NCBI GenBank assembly: GCA_963792485.1
Contig: CAWBWL010000009.1
Location: 235,827-299,826 of the forward strand
Length of the DNA stretch: 64,000 nt
Reading direction: 5' to 3'
Source of the DNA: JANOYJ01 sp963792485
Lineage (GTDB): Bacteria; Pseudomonadota; Alphaproteobacteria; Rhizobiales; Rhizobiaceae
The notes under the pieces are model-generated. The model was not told the DNA's origin and ran no database searches. It worked only from the letters and a program-made list of their open reading frames with translations. The position numbers and the translations under genes were made by a program. The first letter of the stretch is position 1, and each line of letters opens with the position of its first letter. Shown here piece by piece: positions 17,733-26,295 of the stretch.

Positions 17733-17971
17733 CACTGGCCCCACATCTCGTCGATTTCCGTTTTGGTCAGCCTACGCCGATTGCCCTTCGCGCTTGTCAG
17801 CAACGCGCTGGAGATTTGCTGAATGCGTGAAGCAAGCGGCAGTTTCGCCCTTTCCCGCGTCAGCTCATTTTCCAGCGCGCCGATGATTGCCTTGGTCATG
17901 CTGGTTCCGCGCCTTGCCGCCAGATCGCGGGCCAGTTCAGAGGCTCTTGGGTCACGGATGTTGAGAGGCAT
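17732..17971 (-). CDS. VapB/Psk-type antitoxin
   Basis: 79 residues with the start MPLNIRDPRASELARDLAAR, typical of the PSK_trans_fac (Rv0623-like) antitoxin family: an N-terminal DNA-binding beta-alpha-alpha fold and a C-terminal toxin-wrapping tail (RRLTKTEIDEMWGQ). It overlaps the downstream PIN toxin by one base. These antitoxins usually repress their own promoter; the near-palindrome TATTTACAAATA at 18008-18019, 37 nt upstream, is a candidate operator. Confidence 0.83.
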   Translation of the reverse strand: MPLNIRDPRASELARDLAARRGTSMTKAIIGALENELTRERAKLPLASRIQQISSALLTSAKGNRRRLTKTEIDEMWGQ

Positions 17972-18007
17972 GACGAGCTCCTTTGCCTTTACATGCTATC
18001 ACAACTG

Positions 18008-18019
18008 TATTTACAAATA
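18008..18019. promoter_or_regulatory. Possible VapB operator palindrome
   Basis: The arms TATTT and AAATA separated by two bases lie 37-48 nt upstream of the vapB start, in a locally AT-rich stretch. Autoregulation is known for the family; binding here is only inferred. Confidence 0.3.
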
Positions 18020-18122
18020 TAGATTGCCGCTCTCATCAAGCGTCTGGAAATTAGGTTGGCCACCGCTGGAATGGGCCGCTATGGTGATCGCTCTCGAAAT
18101 GGGCGCAGGGAGACATCGGACA

Positions 18123-18761
18123 GTGAGCGAAACAACCGAAAATTCCGGAGGCGCGCAGGACAATAACGAGCGCCACGCCTCGAAAATGGCCAAGAAAAAA
18201 GCCGCCCGCGACAAGATCATGGCGACGAAGACCGATGAGAAGGGCCTCATCATCGTCCATACCGGCAAGGGCAAGGGCAAATCCACCGCTGCCTTCGGCA
18301 TGATTTTCCGCCACATCGCCCATGGCATTCCCTGCGCCGTGGTGCAGTTTATCAAGGGCGGCATGTCAACGGGCGAACGCGATTTGATCCTGAAAAACCA
18401 CACGGACATCTGTCAGTTCCATACCATGGGCGAAGGCTTCACCTGGGAAACGCAGGATCGCGCCCGCGACACAGAGATGGCGGGCAAGGCGTGGGAAAAA
18501 GCCAAAGAGCTGATCCGCGACGAAAAGAATAAAATGATCCTGCTGGACGAGATCAACATCGCGCTGCGCTACGATTATATTTCGATTGAGGATGTGGTTG
18601 AGTTTCTGGTGTCCGAGAAGCCGCACATGACGCATGTCGTCCTGACCGGGCGCAACGCCAAGGACGAACTGATCGAGATTGCGGATCTGGTGACGGAGAT
18701 GGAACTGGTGAAGCACCCGTTCCGCTCGGGGGTGAAGGCGCAGATCGGGGTGGAGTTTTGA
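18123..18761 (+). CDS. cobO: Cob(I)yrinic acid a,c-diamide adenosyltransferase
   Basis: 212 residues from GTG 18123, which has AGGGAGA 9 nt upstream; the frame is open further back but lacks family sequence there. The P-loop IVHTGKGKGKSTAAFG (residues ~41-56) is the ATP site, with VVQFIKGG, MGEGFTWETQ and LDEINIALRYDY following in the family order, and the C-terminus ends VELVKHPFRSG-type as in other CobO proteins (here MELVKHPFRSGVKAQIG). It transfers the 5'-deoxyadenosyl group from ATP to the cobalt of the corrin. Located downstream of vapBC (divergent) and 1 nt before the next gene. Confidence 0.95.
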   Translation: MSETTENSGGAQDNNERHASKMAKKKAARDKIMATKTDEKGLIIVHTGKGKGKSTAAFGMIFRHIAHGIPCAVVQFIKGGMSTGERDLILKNHTDICQFHTMGEGFTWETQDRARDTEMAGKAWEKAKELIRDEKNKMILLDEINIALRYDYISIEDVVEFLVSEKPHMTHVVLTGRNAKDELIEIADLVTEMELVKHPFRSGVKAQIGVEF

Positions 18762-18762
18762 A

Positions 18763-19683
18763 GTGATGCGAGTGTTGAGCGATCACGACATTAACCGTGT
18801 GCCGTTCAGCATCATCTTGGAGGCCGTCCGGGCTCATGTTCTGGCAGATTTTTTTGGCGAGACCATCTCGCCGCCGCGACATATTGCGGAATTTGGCGAC
18901 GGAGGAGTAGTTTTCACCATTGGCGGCAATGCGGAGATCGCCGGGTTTCGGGCGTATGAGACGTTTCAGCAGCCTCCTTTGGAAATTGAGGATCAGATAG
19001 TTGCGGTCTGGGACCGGGCGACGCGTCGCCTGTCCGGCATTGCAGTTGGTGAGCGGCTTGGTGCGCTGCGCACAGGTGCGCTGGGCGGCGTCGCAATTGA
19101 TTGGATGGCACCCGCGAAAGTTCGCAAACTTGCTGTGATCGGAGCAGGTTTGCAAGCGGAGACCCAGCTTATCGCCGCCGTTGCGGTTCGGGCTTTCTCC
19201 GAGATTGCTGTGTTTTCGAGAAGCCAGGAAAACGCGGACACTTTTGCTTCGCGGATGAGCGCGGCGCTGGGTGTTCAAGTAAATGTCAGCGGCAGCGCGG
19301 AACGGGCGGTCGAGGATGCCGATGTCGCCATTCTTGCCACCAACTCCCTTACACCAGTCATTGACGCGCTCTGGCTGAAATCAGGTGCGCATGTCAACAC
19401 GATTGGCCCGAAAAAGGCGTCAGCTCACGAACTGCCTGTCAAATTCTCAGAGCGCGCTGCTGTCATTGCTTCGGACAGCCCTCATCAGATTGCCGCAATG
19501 GGCGATGAGCACATGCTTTACGGCAGCCGGGCGTTCGAACGCATTCGCCATTTGGGCGAGCCCGGATTGGCCGATGGTCCGAGGACAAGGCCTTCGCTAT
19601 TCTTGTCAGCCGGCCTTGCGGGTACCGAAGTTGCGGCGCTGGCCGCAATTTTGAAGCATCTGAACGATGCGGGGCAATCGTGA
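18763..19683 (+). CDS. Ornithine cyclodeaminase/mu-crystallin family protein
   Basis: 306 residues. The NAD(P)-binding Rossmann motif KLAVIGAGLQAETQL is at ~123-137, preceded by GERLGALRTGALGGVAIDWMA (around 87-107), a family block, with SAHELPVKF later. Members include ornithine cyclodeaminase, alanine dehydrogenase and ketimine/imine reductases; the substrate cannot be chosen here. GTG 18763 lies 7 nt after GGAG within the end of cobO; ATG 18766 is equally possible. It probably shares a transcript with cobO, with no obvious role in B12 synthesis. Confidence 0.8.
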   Translation: MMRVLSDHDINRVPFSIILEAVRAHVLADFFGETISPPRHIAEFGDGGVVFTIGGNAEIAGFRAYETFQQPPLEIEDQIVAVWDRATRRLSGIAVGERLGALRTGALGGVAIDWMAPAKVRKLAVIGAGLQAETQLIAAVAVRAFSEIAVFSRSQENADTFASRMSAALGVQVNVSGSAERAVEDADVAILATNSLTPVIDALWLKSGAHVNTIGPKKASAHELPVKFSERAAVIASDSPHQIAAMGDEHMLYGSRAFERIRHLGEPGLADGPRTRPSLFLSAGLAGTEVAALAAILKHLNDAGQS

Positions 19684-19717
19684 GACAGGGCTTGAAATTC
19701 GGCGTGCTTTGCGTGTC

Positions 19718-19912
19718 TCAAAAGGCCTTCCCCAACCCGGCCTGTTTCAGTACCTCATTTGCGGTGTGACGACTCTTTGACCGTGGCACGGTAATAATTG
19801 CCCCGGTTACGCGGTTCTGCCACTTTTCATGGCTGCCCTTGCCGCCCTCGATTTGGATCCATCCAGCTGCGGCAAGTATTTTGGTAAGTTCGCGGTAGAA
19901 GTCCTTCGGCAA
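19718..19912 (-). CDS. HicA-family mRNA interferase toxin
   Basis: 64 residues with the HicA/YcfA fold signature: a GW....GKGSHEKW segment whose His (~28) is the conserved catalytic position, then TVPRSKSRHTANEVLKQAGL. It starts at TTG 19912, two bases after the hicB stop, without its own ribosome site, so translation probably depends on hicB. HicA toxins cut mRNA. Unusually the antitoxin gene comes first. Confidence 0.85.
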   Translation of the reverse strand: MPKDFYRELTKILAAAGWIQIEGGKGSHEKWQNRVTGAIITVPRSKSRHTANEVLKQAGLGKAF

Positions 19913-19914
19913 GA

Positions 19915-20136
19915 TCAGGCAACCGCAAGAAGCCGTTGCGATTTGATATCAAAATGATAGGGCCGTTTGGAAGTCGGCAGGTTCGCCTCAAGCAGCTCGG
20001 GACCGAGCGCTTCCACCAGGGATACAAACTCTTCGAACGTTTCCGCCTCGACTACGAGACCGGGAACGTCGGACTGCGACGTGAACACCTTGGCGTCGTC
20101 GTCCCAAAGTGCGGTTACGTTGAATGTGTGTGACAT
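19915..20136 (-). CDS. HicB-like antitoxin (DUF1902 type)
   Basis: 73 residues. The partial RNase-H-like fold starts MSHTFNVTALWDDDAKVFTS and continues DVPGLVVEAETFEEFVSLVEALGPEL, typical of DUF1902/HicB antitoxins. It is directly upstream of hicA and encoded on the same strand. It lacks the C-terminal helix-turn-helix found in longer HicB proteins, so autoregulation is uncertain. Confidence 0.8.
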   Translation of the reverse strand: MSHTFNVTALWDDDAKVFTSQSDVPGLVVEAETFEEFVSLVEALGPELLEANLPTSKRPYHFDIKSQRLLAVA

Positions 20137-20187
20137 GGCTGCATATTAGCACGTGAGCGAGTTTCAGGCAAAGACTTGCGCTGCCCG

Positions 20188-20970
20188 CTAACGTCGCTTC
20201 TTGCCTCTCGCCCGGGCCGCCTTGTAGTAAAACGTATTCCCGCCCGCCGTCAGCACATAGCGCATGTTCTTGTAGGGAAACCGCAGCCCGGCCTGATGGA
20301 AGAACATCACGTTCTTCGCCAGCCGGGGATGGCGTTTGCCGCGCAGGATGGAGTCGGCGAGTTTGGCAAGGTCGCTTGTGTTGCCCTGCATGCGCCTCGA
20401 CATGACGCCGGGCGCGAACTGGCGTTTAGCACCGACGACACCGCAGACCGAGCGTCCCCAGGCGCCATGGGCGACGCGGTGCATCACGACGGTGCCCACG
20501 GCCAGCTGCCCATCGCGGCTTGAACGATTGGATTCAAAATACATCGCCCGCATCAGGCAGTTGCGCGCACCCGAACCACCGGAAAACGCACTGACAGATT
20601 TTGATCCCGGTATTTTGGAGGCGACGAACGCAACAACGCCTTCCGGCGGGCTTTCAAGCTCATCCGCCGATGCGACTTCAATTTCCTCGGCCTCACCTTG
20701 CGCTGATGCTTCAGGCGCCGCCGCAACAGTCACGTCTGGCTCCGCTGCCGCTTCCGCCTCGGCGACCAAAGACTGGCCGGGATTCTCCTCGGCGGGCGCG
20801 AAAGCTGCAACTGCATCAGGCTTTTGCGCAGGTATGGGCGCAGTCTCCGGCGCAGACAACAACGGCTCTTCAAGCGCTGCGACATTGCTGGAAGTGGATG
20901 TGCATCCGGTTGCGAGCGCCGCAACCAAAGCCAGAACGGGCGAGATCCGAAGCAAGTTGATTATCGTCAT
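20188..20970 (-). CDS. SleB-type cell wall hydrolase, probable lipoprotein
   Basis: 260 residues from ATG 20970. That start gives a lipoprotein signal, MTIINLLRISPVLALVAALATGC (signal split from the mature part at Cys 23); a longer frame to 21084 has no such signal and overlaps the next gene. A low-complexity Ala/Glu/Pro linker (~25-130) leads to the Hydrolase_2 (SleB-like) domain. There CLMRAMYFESNRSSRDGQLAV holds the Glu position (~149-169, split), followed by VMHRVAH, CGVVGAKRQFAPG and the final FHQAGLRFPYKNM. Enzymes of this family cleave peptidoglycan glycan chains. A role in envelope growth is inferred. Confidence 0.83.
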   Translation of the reverse strand: MTIINLLRISPVLALVAALATGCTSTSSNVAALEEPLLSAPETAPIPAQKPDAVAAFAPAEENPGQSLVAEAEAAAEPDVTVAAAPEASAQGEAEEIEVASADELESPPEGVVAFVASKIPGSKSVSAFSGGSGARNCLMRAMYFESNRSSRDGQLAVGTVVMHRVAHGAWGRSVCGVVGAKRQFAPGVMSRRMQGNTSDLAKLADSILRGKRHPRLAKNVMFFHQAGLRFPYKNMRYVLTAGGNTFYYKAARARGKKRR

Positions 20971-21047
20971 GCAGATCGCAGCTGCGCCTCCTGAAGCCGG
21001 AGCACTCAAACAAATCCGGTATTGGCGCTGCCTATATCCCGCCGCAT

Positions 21048-21800
21048 TCAACCCAAAAGCAACTTTGCTGACAGGATGATACAAACCGTTACCAGCAGCG
21101 GTTTAATGATCTTCGCGCCGTTCCTCATCGCAAGCCCAGCACCCATCCGCGCGCCGATGAATTGGCCGAGACCCATTGCGAGCCCGATCTTCCAGATCAC
21201 CGCGCCGCCAAGGACAAAAATGACAAGCGCGCCGATGTTTGAGGCAAAGTTCAAAAGCTTGGTATGGGCGGTGGCCTTGAGCATGCCAAACCCCGCCAAC
21301 GCCACATAGCCAAGCATGAAGAATGAGCCCGTTCCCGGCCCCAATATGCCGTCATAGAAGCCGATTATTGGAACAATCGTGGCAGTGAAAACTGCGGGTG
21401 CCAGGATTTGCCGGCCCGGCAAATCGCCTGCGTCGGGCTTGAGGGCGAAATAGATGGCGATGAGGATGAGAAGCACCGGCAGGAATGTCCGCAGGAACTC
21501 CGCAGAAATGATTGTAGCGAGGTAAGCCCCAGCCGCTGACCCAAGCGCCGACAGCGCAAACGGCAGTTTCATCTCCCGCCAGTTCACATGCCCGCCGCGC
21601 GCGAAAGAAAGACTGGCGCTGCCGGAGCCGAACACGGATTGCATCTTGTTGGTGCCCAGCGCCTGTATCGGCGAGAGGCCAGCGAGCAGCAGCGCTGGAA
21701 CCGTCAGCAGCCCGCCGCCGCCAGCGATGGAATCGATGAATCCAGCCAAAAGGCCGACGAGAGATAGAAGAACAAGGGTCTGAATGAGGGTGTCTTGCAT
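21048..21800 (-). CDS. TSUP/TauE-SafE family membrane transporter
   Basis: 250 residues with 7-8 predicted membrane helices. The family signature GLLAGFIDSIAGGGGLLTVPALL is at ~17-39 (split GFIDSIAGGGG), and its pair DGILGPGTGSF is at ~149-159. TauE/SafE proteins export sulfite, sulfoacetate or other small organic anions; some are also found near metal or cofactor genes. Encoded alone on the minus strand, with a divergent TerB-like gene starting 79 nt away. Confidence 0.85.
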   Translation of the reverse strand: MQDTLIQTLVLLSLVGLLAGFIDSIAGGGGLLTVPALLLAGLSPIQALGTNKMQSVFGSGSASLSFARGGHVNWREMKLPFALSALGSAAGAYLATIISAEFLRTFLPVLLILIAIYFALKPDAGDLPGRQILAPAVFTATIVPIIGFYDGILGPGTGSFFMLGYVALAGFGMLKATAHTKLLNFASNIGALVIFVLGGAVIWKIGLAMGLGQFIGARMGAGLAMRNGAKIIKPLLVTVCIILSAKLLLG

Positions 21801-21878
21801 GAAGGGGCTTATCTGTCAGAAACTGGCTGCCAAGGCCAGCCTGAGTCGTTTGTGTGAGCCGTATTGTGGGGGACTATG

Positions 21879-22298
21879 ATGAGCGACGGTTTCTTCGCAC
21901 GCATCAAGGATATGATCGCCCGGGAAAAGGCCGTCAAATTGGTGGCTGAAGACCCGGTTCTTACGGCCGAACTCATTCTCCTTTTCCGTGTCATTCTGGC
22001 GGATGGCGTTGCGAGCGAGGCCGAGCTTGCGATGTTCCGCGAGATTTGTTCGACCGCCTTCGGCATTCCCTCCGAGGCCATTGAGGGCATCGGCGAGTAT
22101 CTCAGCGAGATCTCCTACGAGACGACTTCTCAACAGGCGGCCAGCGTGTTTGCCGAAATGGCGCCGGAGCGGCGCAAGCTCTTGGTCGAGCACATGGTGC
22201 AGATTGCCGAAGCCGACCAGCGCACCACCCGCAATGAATTGCAGCTGATCGAAACGGTCGCGGCCAAGCTCGGCTTTGAGATTTCCCTTCCGTCCTGA
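21879..22298 (+). CDS. TerB-like tellurite resistance family protein
   Basis: 139 residues from ATG 21879, six bases after a GGGGG ribosome site (ATG 21876 and TTG 21864 are also in frame). An all-helical TerB domain (COG4103 type) is visible: ...LTAELILLFRVILADGVASEAELAMF and RKLLVEHMVQIAEADQRTTRNELQLIE contain the two acidic D..V/R..E loop motifs that bind metal in TerB (these two runs are separated by about 50 residues). The function of these stand-alone proteins is unknown. Confidence 0.7.
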   Translation: MSDGFFARIKDMIAREKAVKLVAEDPVLTAELILLFRVILADGVASEAELAMFREICSTAFGIPSEAIEGIGEYLSEISYETTSQQAASVFAEMAPERRKLLVEHMVQIAEADQRTTRNELQLIETVAAKLGFEISLPS

Positions 22299-22572
22299 CG
22301 TCGTCACTAGGCGCGCGCCCGGCGCGATTGGGTTTGACCCGGCAGCGGCTTGTCACTAGGGTTGCCAGCAGTTTTCGACGGTGCCTTAGAGGCTGAGAGA
22401 AGACCTGGTGAGGCCGACCCGGATCGGGGGCTGAAAATACCGGGACTGTCTTTGAGAGATGTGTCTGCTTTTTCAAGCGGCCGCTTCTTTTGCTCTTTTC
22501 ATCGCGAACACATTGAATCTGCCGTCTTTTGAGCGGTCGAAGGGCAGCGGATGCGGCCAACTGGGTGAGCGG
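22299..22572 (+). other. Leader of the cbiX-cobH operon, no riboswitch recognised
   Basis: 274 nt without a credible gene. A stretch around 22404-22420 (AGAGAAGACCTGGTGAGG) loosely resembles a B12 box, but the GGGAA, GCAACTGT and GCCACTG elements of the riboswitch core are missing. A perfect palindrome AAGCGGCCGCTT followed by T-rich sequence lies at 22475-22486 and could be a weak attenuator. The frame is open back to 22459, but that upstream part has no family similarity. Confidence 0.4.
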
Positions 22573-23730
22573 ATGGGGGATGGATTGGCGAAGAATTACG
22601 GGATCATGATCTGCGGACACGGCAGCCGCAACAAGAACGCGGTGAATGAATTTGCGCGCCTTGCCGAGCGCGTGCGCGAGCACTTCCCCAGCTGGCCGGT
22701 TGATTATGGCTATTTGGAATTTGCCAATCCGGTCATCCAGCACGGGCTGGATTCACTAAAAGCTCAGGGCGCAAACCACATCCTCGCTGTGCCCGGCATG
22801 CTCTTTGCCGCAGGCCATGCCAAGAATGACATTCCTTCCGTTCTGAACACCTATGCCGCCCAAAACCGCTCCGTCAAAATCGACTATGGCCGGGAGTTGG
22901 GTATAGACCTCAAAATGATCCGCGCCGCAGGCGACCGGATCAAGCAAGCGCTGACCGCGAACGGCTGGAAGGAAGGCGACAGCCTGCATGACACGATGCT
23001 GGTCGTGGTCGGGCGCGGTTCATCCGATCCCGATGCAAATTCCAATGTATCGAAAGTCATGCGCATGCTCTGGGAAGGCCTCGGCTTTGGCTGGGGCGAG
23101 ACGGCCTACTCGGGTGTGACTTTTCCACTGGTCGAGCCTGCGTTGGAGCATGTCTCCAAGCTCGGTTTCAAGCGCATTGTGGTCTTCCCCTATTTCCTTT
23201 TCACCGGCGTCCTGGTCAAACGGATTTACAGCCAGACCGACGAAGTCGCTGCCCGCAATCTCGACATCCAATATATCAAGGCAGATTATCTGAATGACCA
23301 TCCTTTGGTCATTGAGACGCTGGTCGAGCGCGTCTTCGAGATACTCGAAGGCACGAACAACATGAACTGCCAGATGTGCAAGTACCGCGAGCAAGTGCTT
23401 GGTTTTGAAGCAGATATTGGCCGCGCGCAGGAGAGCCATCACCATCATGTCGAAGGCATTGGCGGCGGACTGGAGAACTGTCCGTGCAAGGGCGACTGCG
23501 ACGCGTCATGCCGGGACGAGGCGTTCTGCAAGAAGCACGGCCTGCCGTGGACCCCGCTGCACAGCCATGCGGAGCCTGGTCCCCTGAAGCAGGTTCATGA
23601 CCATCACCACCACGATCACGGCCACGGTCATTCGCATGACCACCACGATCACGGTCACACTCATGCGCCATATCCCCATGCTGATCATCCGCTCGGGCCG
23701 AAAAGCCTCAAGACGAAACAGCATTCTTGA
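22573..23730 (+). CDS. cbiX: CbiX-type sirohydrochlorin cobaltochelatase with MxCxxC and His-rich tail
   Basis: 385 residues from ATG 22573. Two CbiX/chelatase half-domains: the first begins IMICGHGSRNKNAVNEF (active-site His ~16) and the second has VVVGRGSSDPDANSN and VFPYFLFTGVLVKRI. A linker then carries MNCQMC (residues ~264-269), the MxCxxC motif that binds a 4Fe-4S centre in the long CbiX of Bacillus megaterium. CPCKGDCDASC and a histidine-rich metal-storage tail (~330-375) follow. CbiX puts Co2+ into sirohydrochlorin (early, oxygen-independent route). It heads a tightly coupled operon, its stop overlapping cobH (TGATG), in the position where many relatives carry cobG. Confidence 0.88.
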   Translation: MGDGLAKNYGIMICGHGSRNKNAVNEFARLAERVREHFPSWPVDYGYLEFANPVIQHGLDSLKAQGANHILAVPGMLFAAGHAKNDIPSVLNTYAAQNRSVKIDYGRELGIDLKMIRAAGDRIKQALTANGWKEGDSLHDTMLVVVGRGSSDPDANSNVSKVMRMLWEGLGFGWGETAYSGVTFPLVEPALEHVSKLGFKRIVVFPYFLFTGVLVKRIYSQTDEVAARNLDIQYIKADYLNDHPLVIETLVERVFEILEGTNNMNCQMCKYREQVLGFEADIGRAQESHHHHVEGIGGGLENCPCKGDCDASCRDEAFCKKHGLPWTPLHSHAEPGPLKQVHDHHHHDHGHGHSHDHHDHGHTHAPYPHADHPLGPKSLKTKQHS

Positions 23731-24359
23731 TGCTCTCCTATCTCAAGGATCCGGAGGCTATCTATGCCAGGTCATTTGAGATGATCCGGCAAGAGGCTGA
23801 TTTGACACGGTTTTCTATTTCCGAAGCCTATGTTGCTGAGCGGATTATCCATTCTTGCGGCATGCTGGACGCGGCGGATGATCTGGTCTTTTCACCTGGG
23901 GCGGCGGAGGCGGGACGGGCGGCGCTTGCCGCAGGCGCGCCGGTGATCTGCGATGCGGAAATGGTCAGGCATGGCGTCATTCAGCGCAATCTTCCAAAAC
24001 AGAACCTGGTCTTATGCCTTTTGTCCGACCCGCGCGCAGCGCAGATTGCTTCGAAAAGTCAGACAACTCGTTCAGCGGCACAAGCAGAACTTTGGTTTGA
24101 CCATCTGGCGGGCGCGGTGATTGCCATCGGCAATGCGCCGACCGCCTTGTTCAGGCTGCTGGAATTATTGGATGAAGGCGCGCCGAAGCCCGCGCTCATT
24201 CTTGGTTTTCCGGTGGGATTTGTTGGCGCGGCAGAGTCCAAGGCCGAGCTGATCGCTAATCCTGGCGGTGCGCCGTTCATCGCGCTCAAGGGCCGGCGAG
24301 GCGGCAGCGCCATGGCGGCGGCGGCAGTCAACGCTCTCGCAATCGGATGGGGCGCATGA
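23730..24359 (+). CDS. cobH: Precorrin-8X methylmutase
   Basis: 209 residues. It moves the C11 methyl group to C12 in precorrin-8X to give hydrogenobyrinic acid (or its cobalt form, CbiC). Family blocks are visible: R..H..G..D segments, here AERIIHSCGMLDAADDLVFS (catalytic His ~42), VICDAEMVRHGV, and the C-terminal GFPVGFVGAAESKAEL plus LKGRRGGSAMAAAA. The start is ATG 23730, sharing a base with the cbiX stop; cobL follows with an ATGA overlap. Confidence 0.94.
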   Translation: MLSYLKDPEAIYARSFEMIRQEADLTRFSISEAYVAERIIHSCGMLDAADDLVFSPGAAEAGRAALAAGAPVICDAEMVRHGVIQRNLPKQNLVLCLLSDPRAAQIASKSQTTRSAAQAELWFDHLAGAVIAIGNAPTALFRLLELLDEGAPKPALILGFPVGFVGAAESKAELIANPGGAPFIALKGRRGGSAMAAAAVNALAIGWGA

Positions 24360-25567
24360 GCGCATGGCTCACCATAATCGGCGTCGGGGATGACGGCATT
24401 GCTGCTTTGCCTGCCAAATCATTTGCTTTGGTGAATAAGTCGCGGTTTGTGCTGGGCTCGCGGCGCGTGGTGACGCGGGATCAGTTGCCAGATGCCGAGG
24501 TCAGGTTTTGGGAAGATGGCTATCCTGAAGCCATGGACTGGCTTATGTCACGGCGCGGGCAGGCGACGACCGTCCTTGCTTCCGGGGATCCCATGCATTT
24601 CGGCATTGGCTCGAGCCTGAATTCAAGGCTCGATGCAAGCGAGTACGAAATCGTGCCATCGCCCTCCGCTTTTTCTCTCGCCGCAGCCCGCCTTAAATGG
24701 GCCCTGCAAGATGTGAGCTGCATCTCGTTGCATGGCCGCCCTGTCGAGCACCTTATCCGCCATCTCGCGCCCCGCGCCCGCATTCTTGCGCTGACCTCCT
24801 CCGGCCAGACGGTTTCAGAAGTGGCTGGCGTTCTGGAAACGGCCGGCTATGGCGACTCGCACATCACGGTTTTGGAGCATCTGGGCGGACCCGAAGAGCG
24901 CATTCTGCCTTTATCTGTTCGGGAAATCGGAGCCAAAACCTTCAGCGATCTCAATGTTTTGGCCATTGAATGCGACGCTCTGCCGCGTACGGACAATTTA
25001 GGCTGTATGGCCGGGCTGACTGACGAGGCATTCAAGCATGACGGGCAGTTGACAAAGCGCGAAATCCGCGCTGCGGCTTTATCCGCGCTGCGGCCCTATC
25101 CGGGCGCGCTCTTGTGGGATATCGGCGCTGGCTGCGGGTCGGTGGCCATTGAATGGATGCGGGCTGCAGGCGGCACGCGGGCCTTCGCCATTGAGGAAAA
25201 TATCACGCGGGCGGCTATGATTGGTCACAATGCGAAAGCGTTGGGCACATCTGAGCTCCAGATTGTCAAAGGCAGGGCTCCGGGCGTTTTGCATAACCTG
25301 CCGCAACCCGATGCCGTCTTCATAGGTGGCGGGATTTCAGATGACGGCGTGTTTGAGTCTGGTTTCGCAGCTCTGCGAGAGGGCGGTACTCTGGTTGCAA
25401 ATGCAGTGACCGTCGAAGGCGAAGGGCAGTTGATTACGCGTGCCAAGGCACACGCGGGGACACTTGTGCGCATCGCGGTCTCCCGCGCGCAGCCGGTCGG
25501 GGAATTCCTCGCGTTCAAGCCATTGATGCCGGTGACCATGCTGGTCATTCGAAAGGCGCTCTCATGA
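24356..25567 (+). CDS. cobL: Precorrin-6Y C5,15-methyltransferase (decarboxylating), CbiE-CbiT fusion
   Basis: 403 residues with two domains. The CbiE-like SAM-dependent tetrapyrrole methylase (residues ~1-205; TIIGVGDDG start, VLASGDPMHFGIG) is followed by a CbiT-like Rossmann methylase (~215-403; WDIGAGCGSVAIEWM SAM site). Together they add methyls at C5 and C15 and remove the C12 acetate carboxyl. Start ATG 24356, overlapping the cobH stop by 4 nt; the end overlaps cobI by 4 nt. Confidence 0.94.
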   Translation: MSAWLTIIGVGDDGIAALPAKSFALVNKSRFVLGSRRVVTRDQLPDAEVRFWEDGYPEAMDWLMSRRGQATTVLASGDPMHFGIGSSLNSRLDASEYEIVPSPSAFSLAAARLKWALQDVSCISLHGRPVEHLIRHLAPRARILALTSSGQTVSEVAGVLETAGYGDSHITVLEHLGGPEERILPLSVREIGAKTFSDLNVLAIECDALPRTDNLGCMAGLTDEAFKHDGQLTKREIRAAALSALRPYPGALLWDIGAGCGSVAIEWMRAAGGTRAFAIEENITRAAMIGHNAKALGTSELQIVKGRAPGVLHNLPQPDAVFIGGGISDDGVFESGFAALREGGTLVANAVTVEGEGQLITRAKAHAGTLVRIAVSRAQPVGEFLAFKPLMPVTMLVIRKALS

Positions 25568-26295
25568 CCGGCACACTCTATGGCCTTGGCGTCGGCCCCG
25601 GCGATCCAGAGCTCTTGACCTTGAAGGCGCTGCGTGTGCTGCGCGCCTGTTTCGTCATCGCCTACCCGCAGCCGGATGACGGGCCGAGTTTCGCCCGCTC
25701 GATCGTTGCGCCCTATCTGAGCGCCGGACAGCTTGAAATCCCGATTATCGTGCCAATGGATGTGAAGCGTGATCCGGCGCAACTGGTCTACAAGAAAGCT
25801 GCCGAGACCATTGCCCATCATCTTGATGCGGGCTCTGATGTCGCGGTTCTGTGCGAAGGTGACCCGTTTTTCTATGGCTCGTTCATGTATCTCCACCGTC
25901 ATTTGGCAGGACGGTACCCGTGCGAAATCGTGCCTGGCATTTCCTCCCTTATGGCTTCCGCCGCTGTGCTGGGACGGCCGCTTGCCGCGCGCAACGATGT
26001 TTTGACCGTCATTCCCGCACCGCTGCCTGACGACGAAATCCGGGAGCGGATTGCGTCCAGCGACGCGGTCGCGATCGTGAAGCTCGGTCGCCATTTTCCG
26101 CGCATCCGGGCGCTGCTCAATGAGATGGGACTTGAAACGCAGGCTGGCTATTGCGAGCGCGTAAGCCTTCAAAATCAGAATGTTACGAGACTTTCCGATA
26201 TGATCTCTGATGTCGCGCCGTACTTTTCAATGATACTGATTTACAAAGGCGCTGAGGGTTGGGTGGCCAATCTGCCAAGCTGGGACACACAATGA
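25564..26295 (+). CDS. cobI: Precorrin-2 C20-methyltransferase
   Basis: 243-residue tetrapyrrole methylase with the start LYGLGVGPGDPELLTLKAL (SAM-binding GVGPGDP), then VLCEGDPFFYGSFMYL and VPGISSLMASAA, the standard CobI/CbiL blocks. It methylates C20 of precorrin-2 or of cobalt-precorrin-2; which form is used depends on whether CbiX acts first. Both ends overlap neighbours by 4 nt (ATGA). Confidence 0.94.
   Translation: MTGTLYGLGVGPGDPELLTLKALRVLRACFVIAYPQPDDGPSFARSIVAPYLSAGQLEIPIIVPMDVKRDPAQLVYKKAAETIAHHLDAGSDVAVLCEGDPFFYGSFMYLHRHLAGRYPCEIVPGISSLMASAAVLGRPLAARNDVLTVIPAPLPDDEIRERIASSDAVAIVKLGRHFPRIRALLNEMGLETQAGYCERVSLQNQNVTRLSDMISDVAPYFSMILIYKGAEGWVANLPSWDTQ

Noticed and set aside
22299..22572. 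Second B12 riboswitch, or a TPP riboswitch, upstream of cbiX
   Set aside because: A CTGAGAGAAGACCTGG stretch recalls parts of both, but the other conserved elements of either class are missing.
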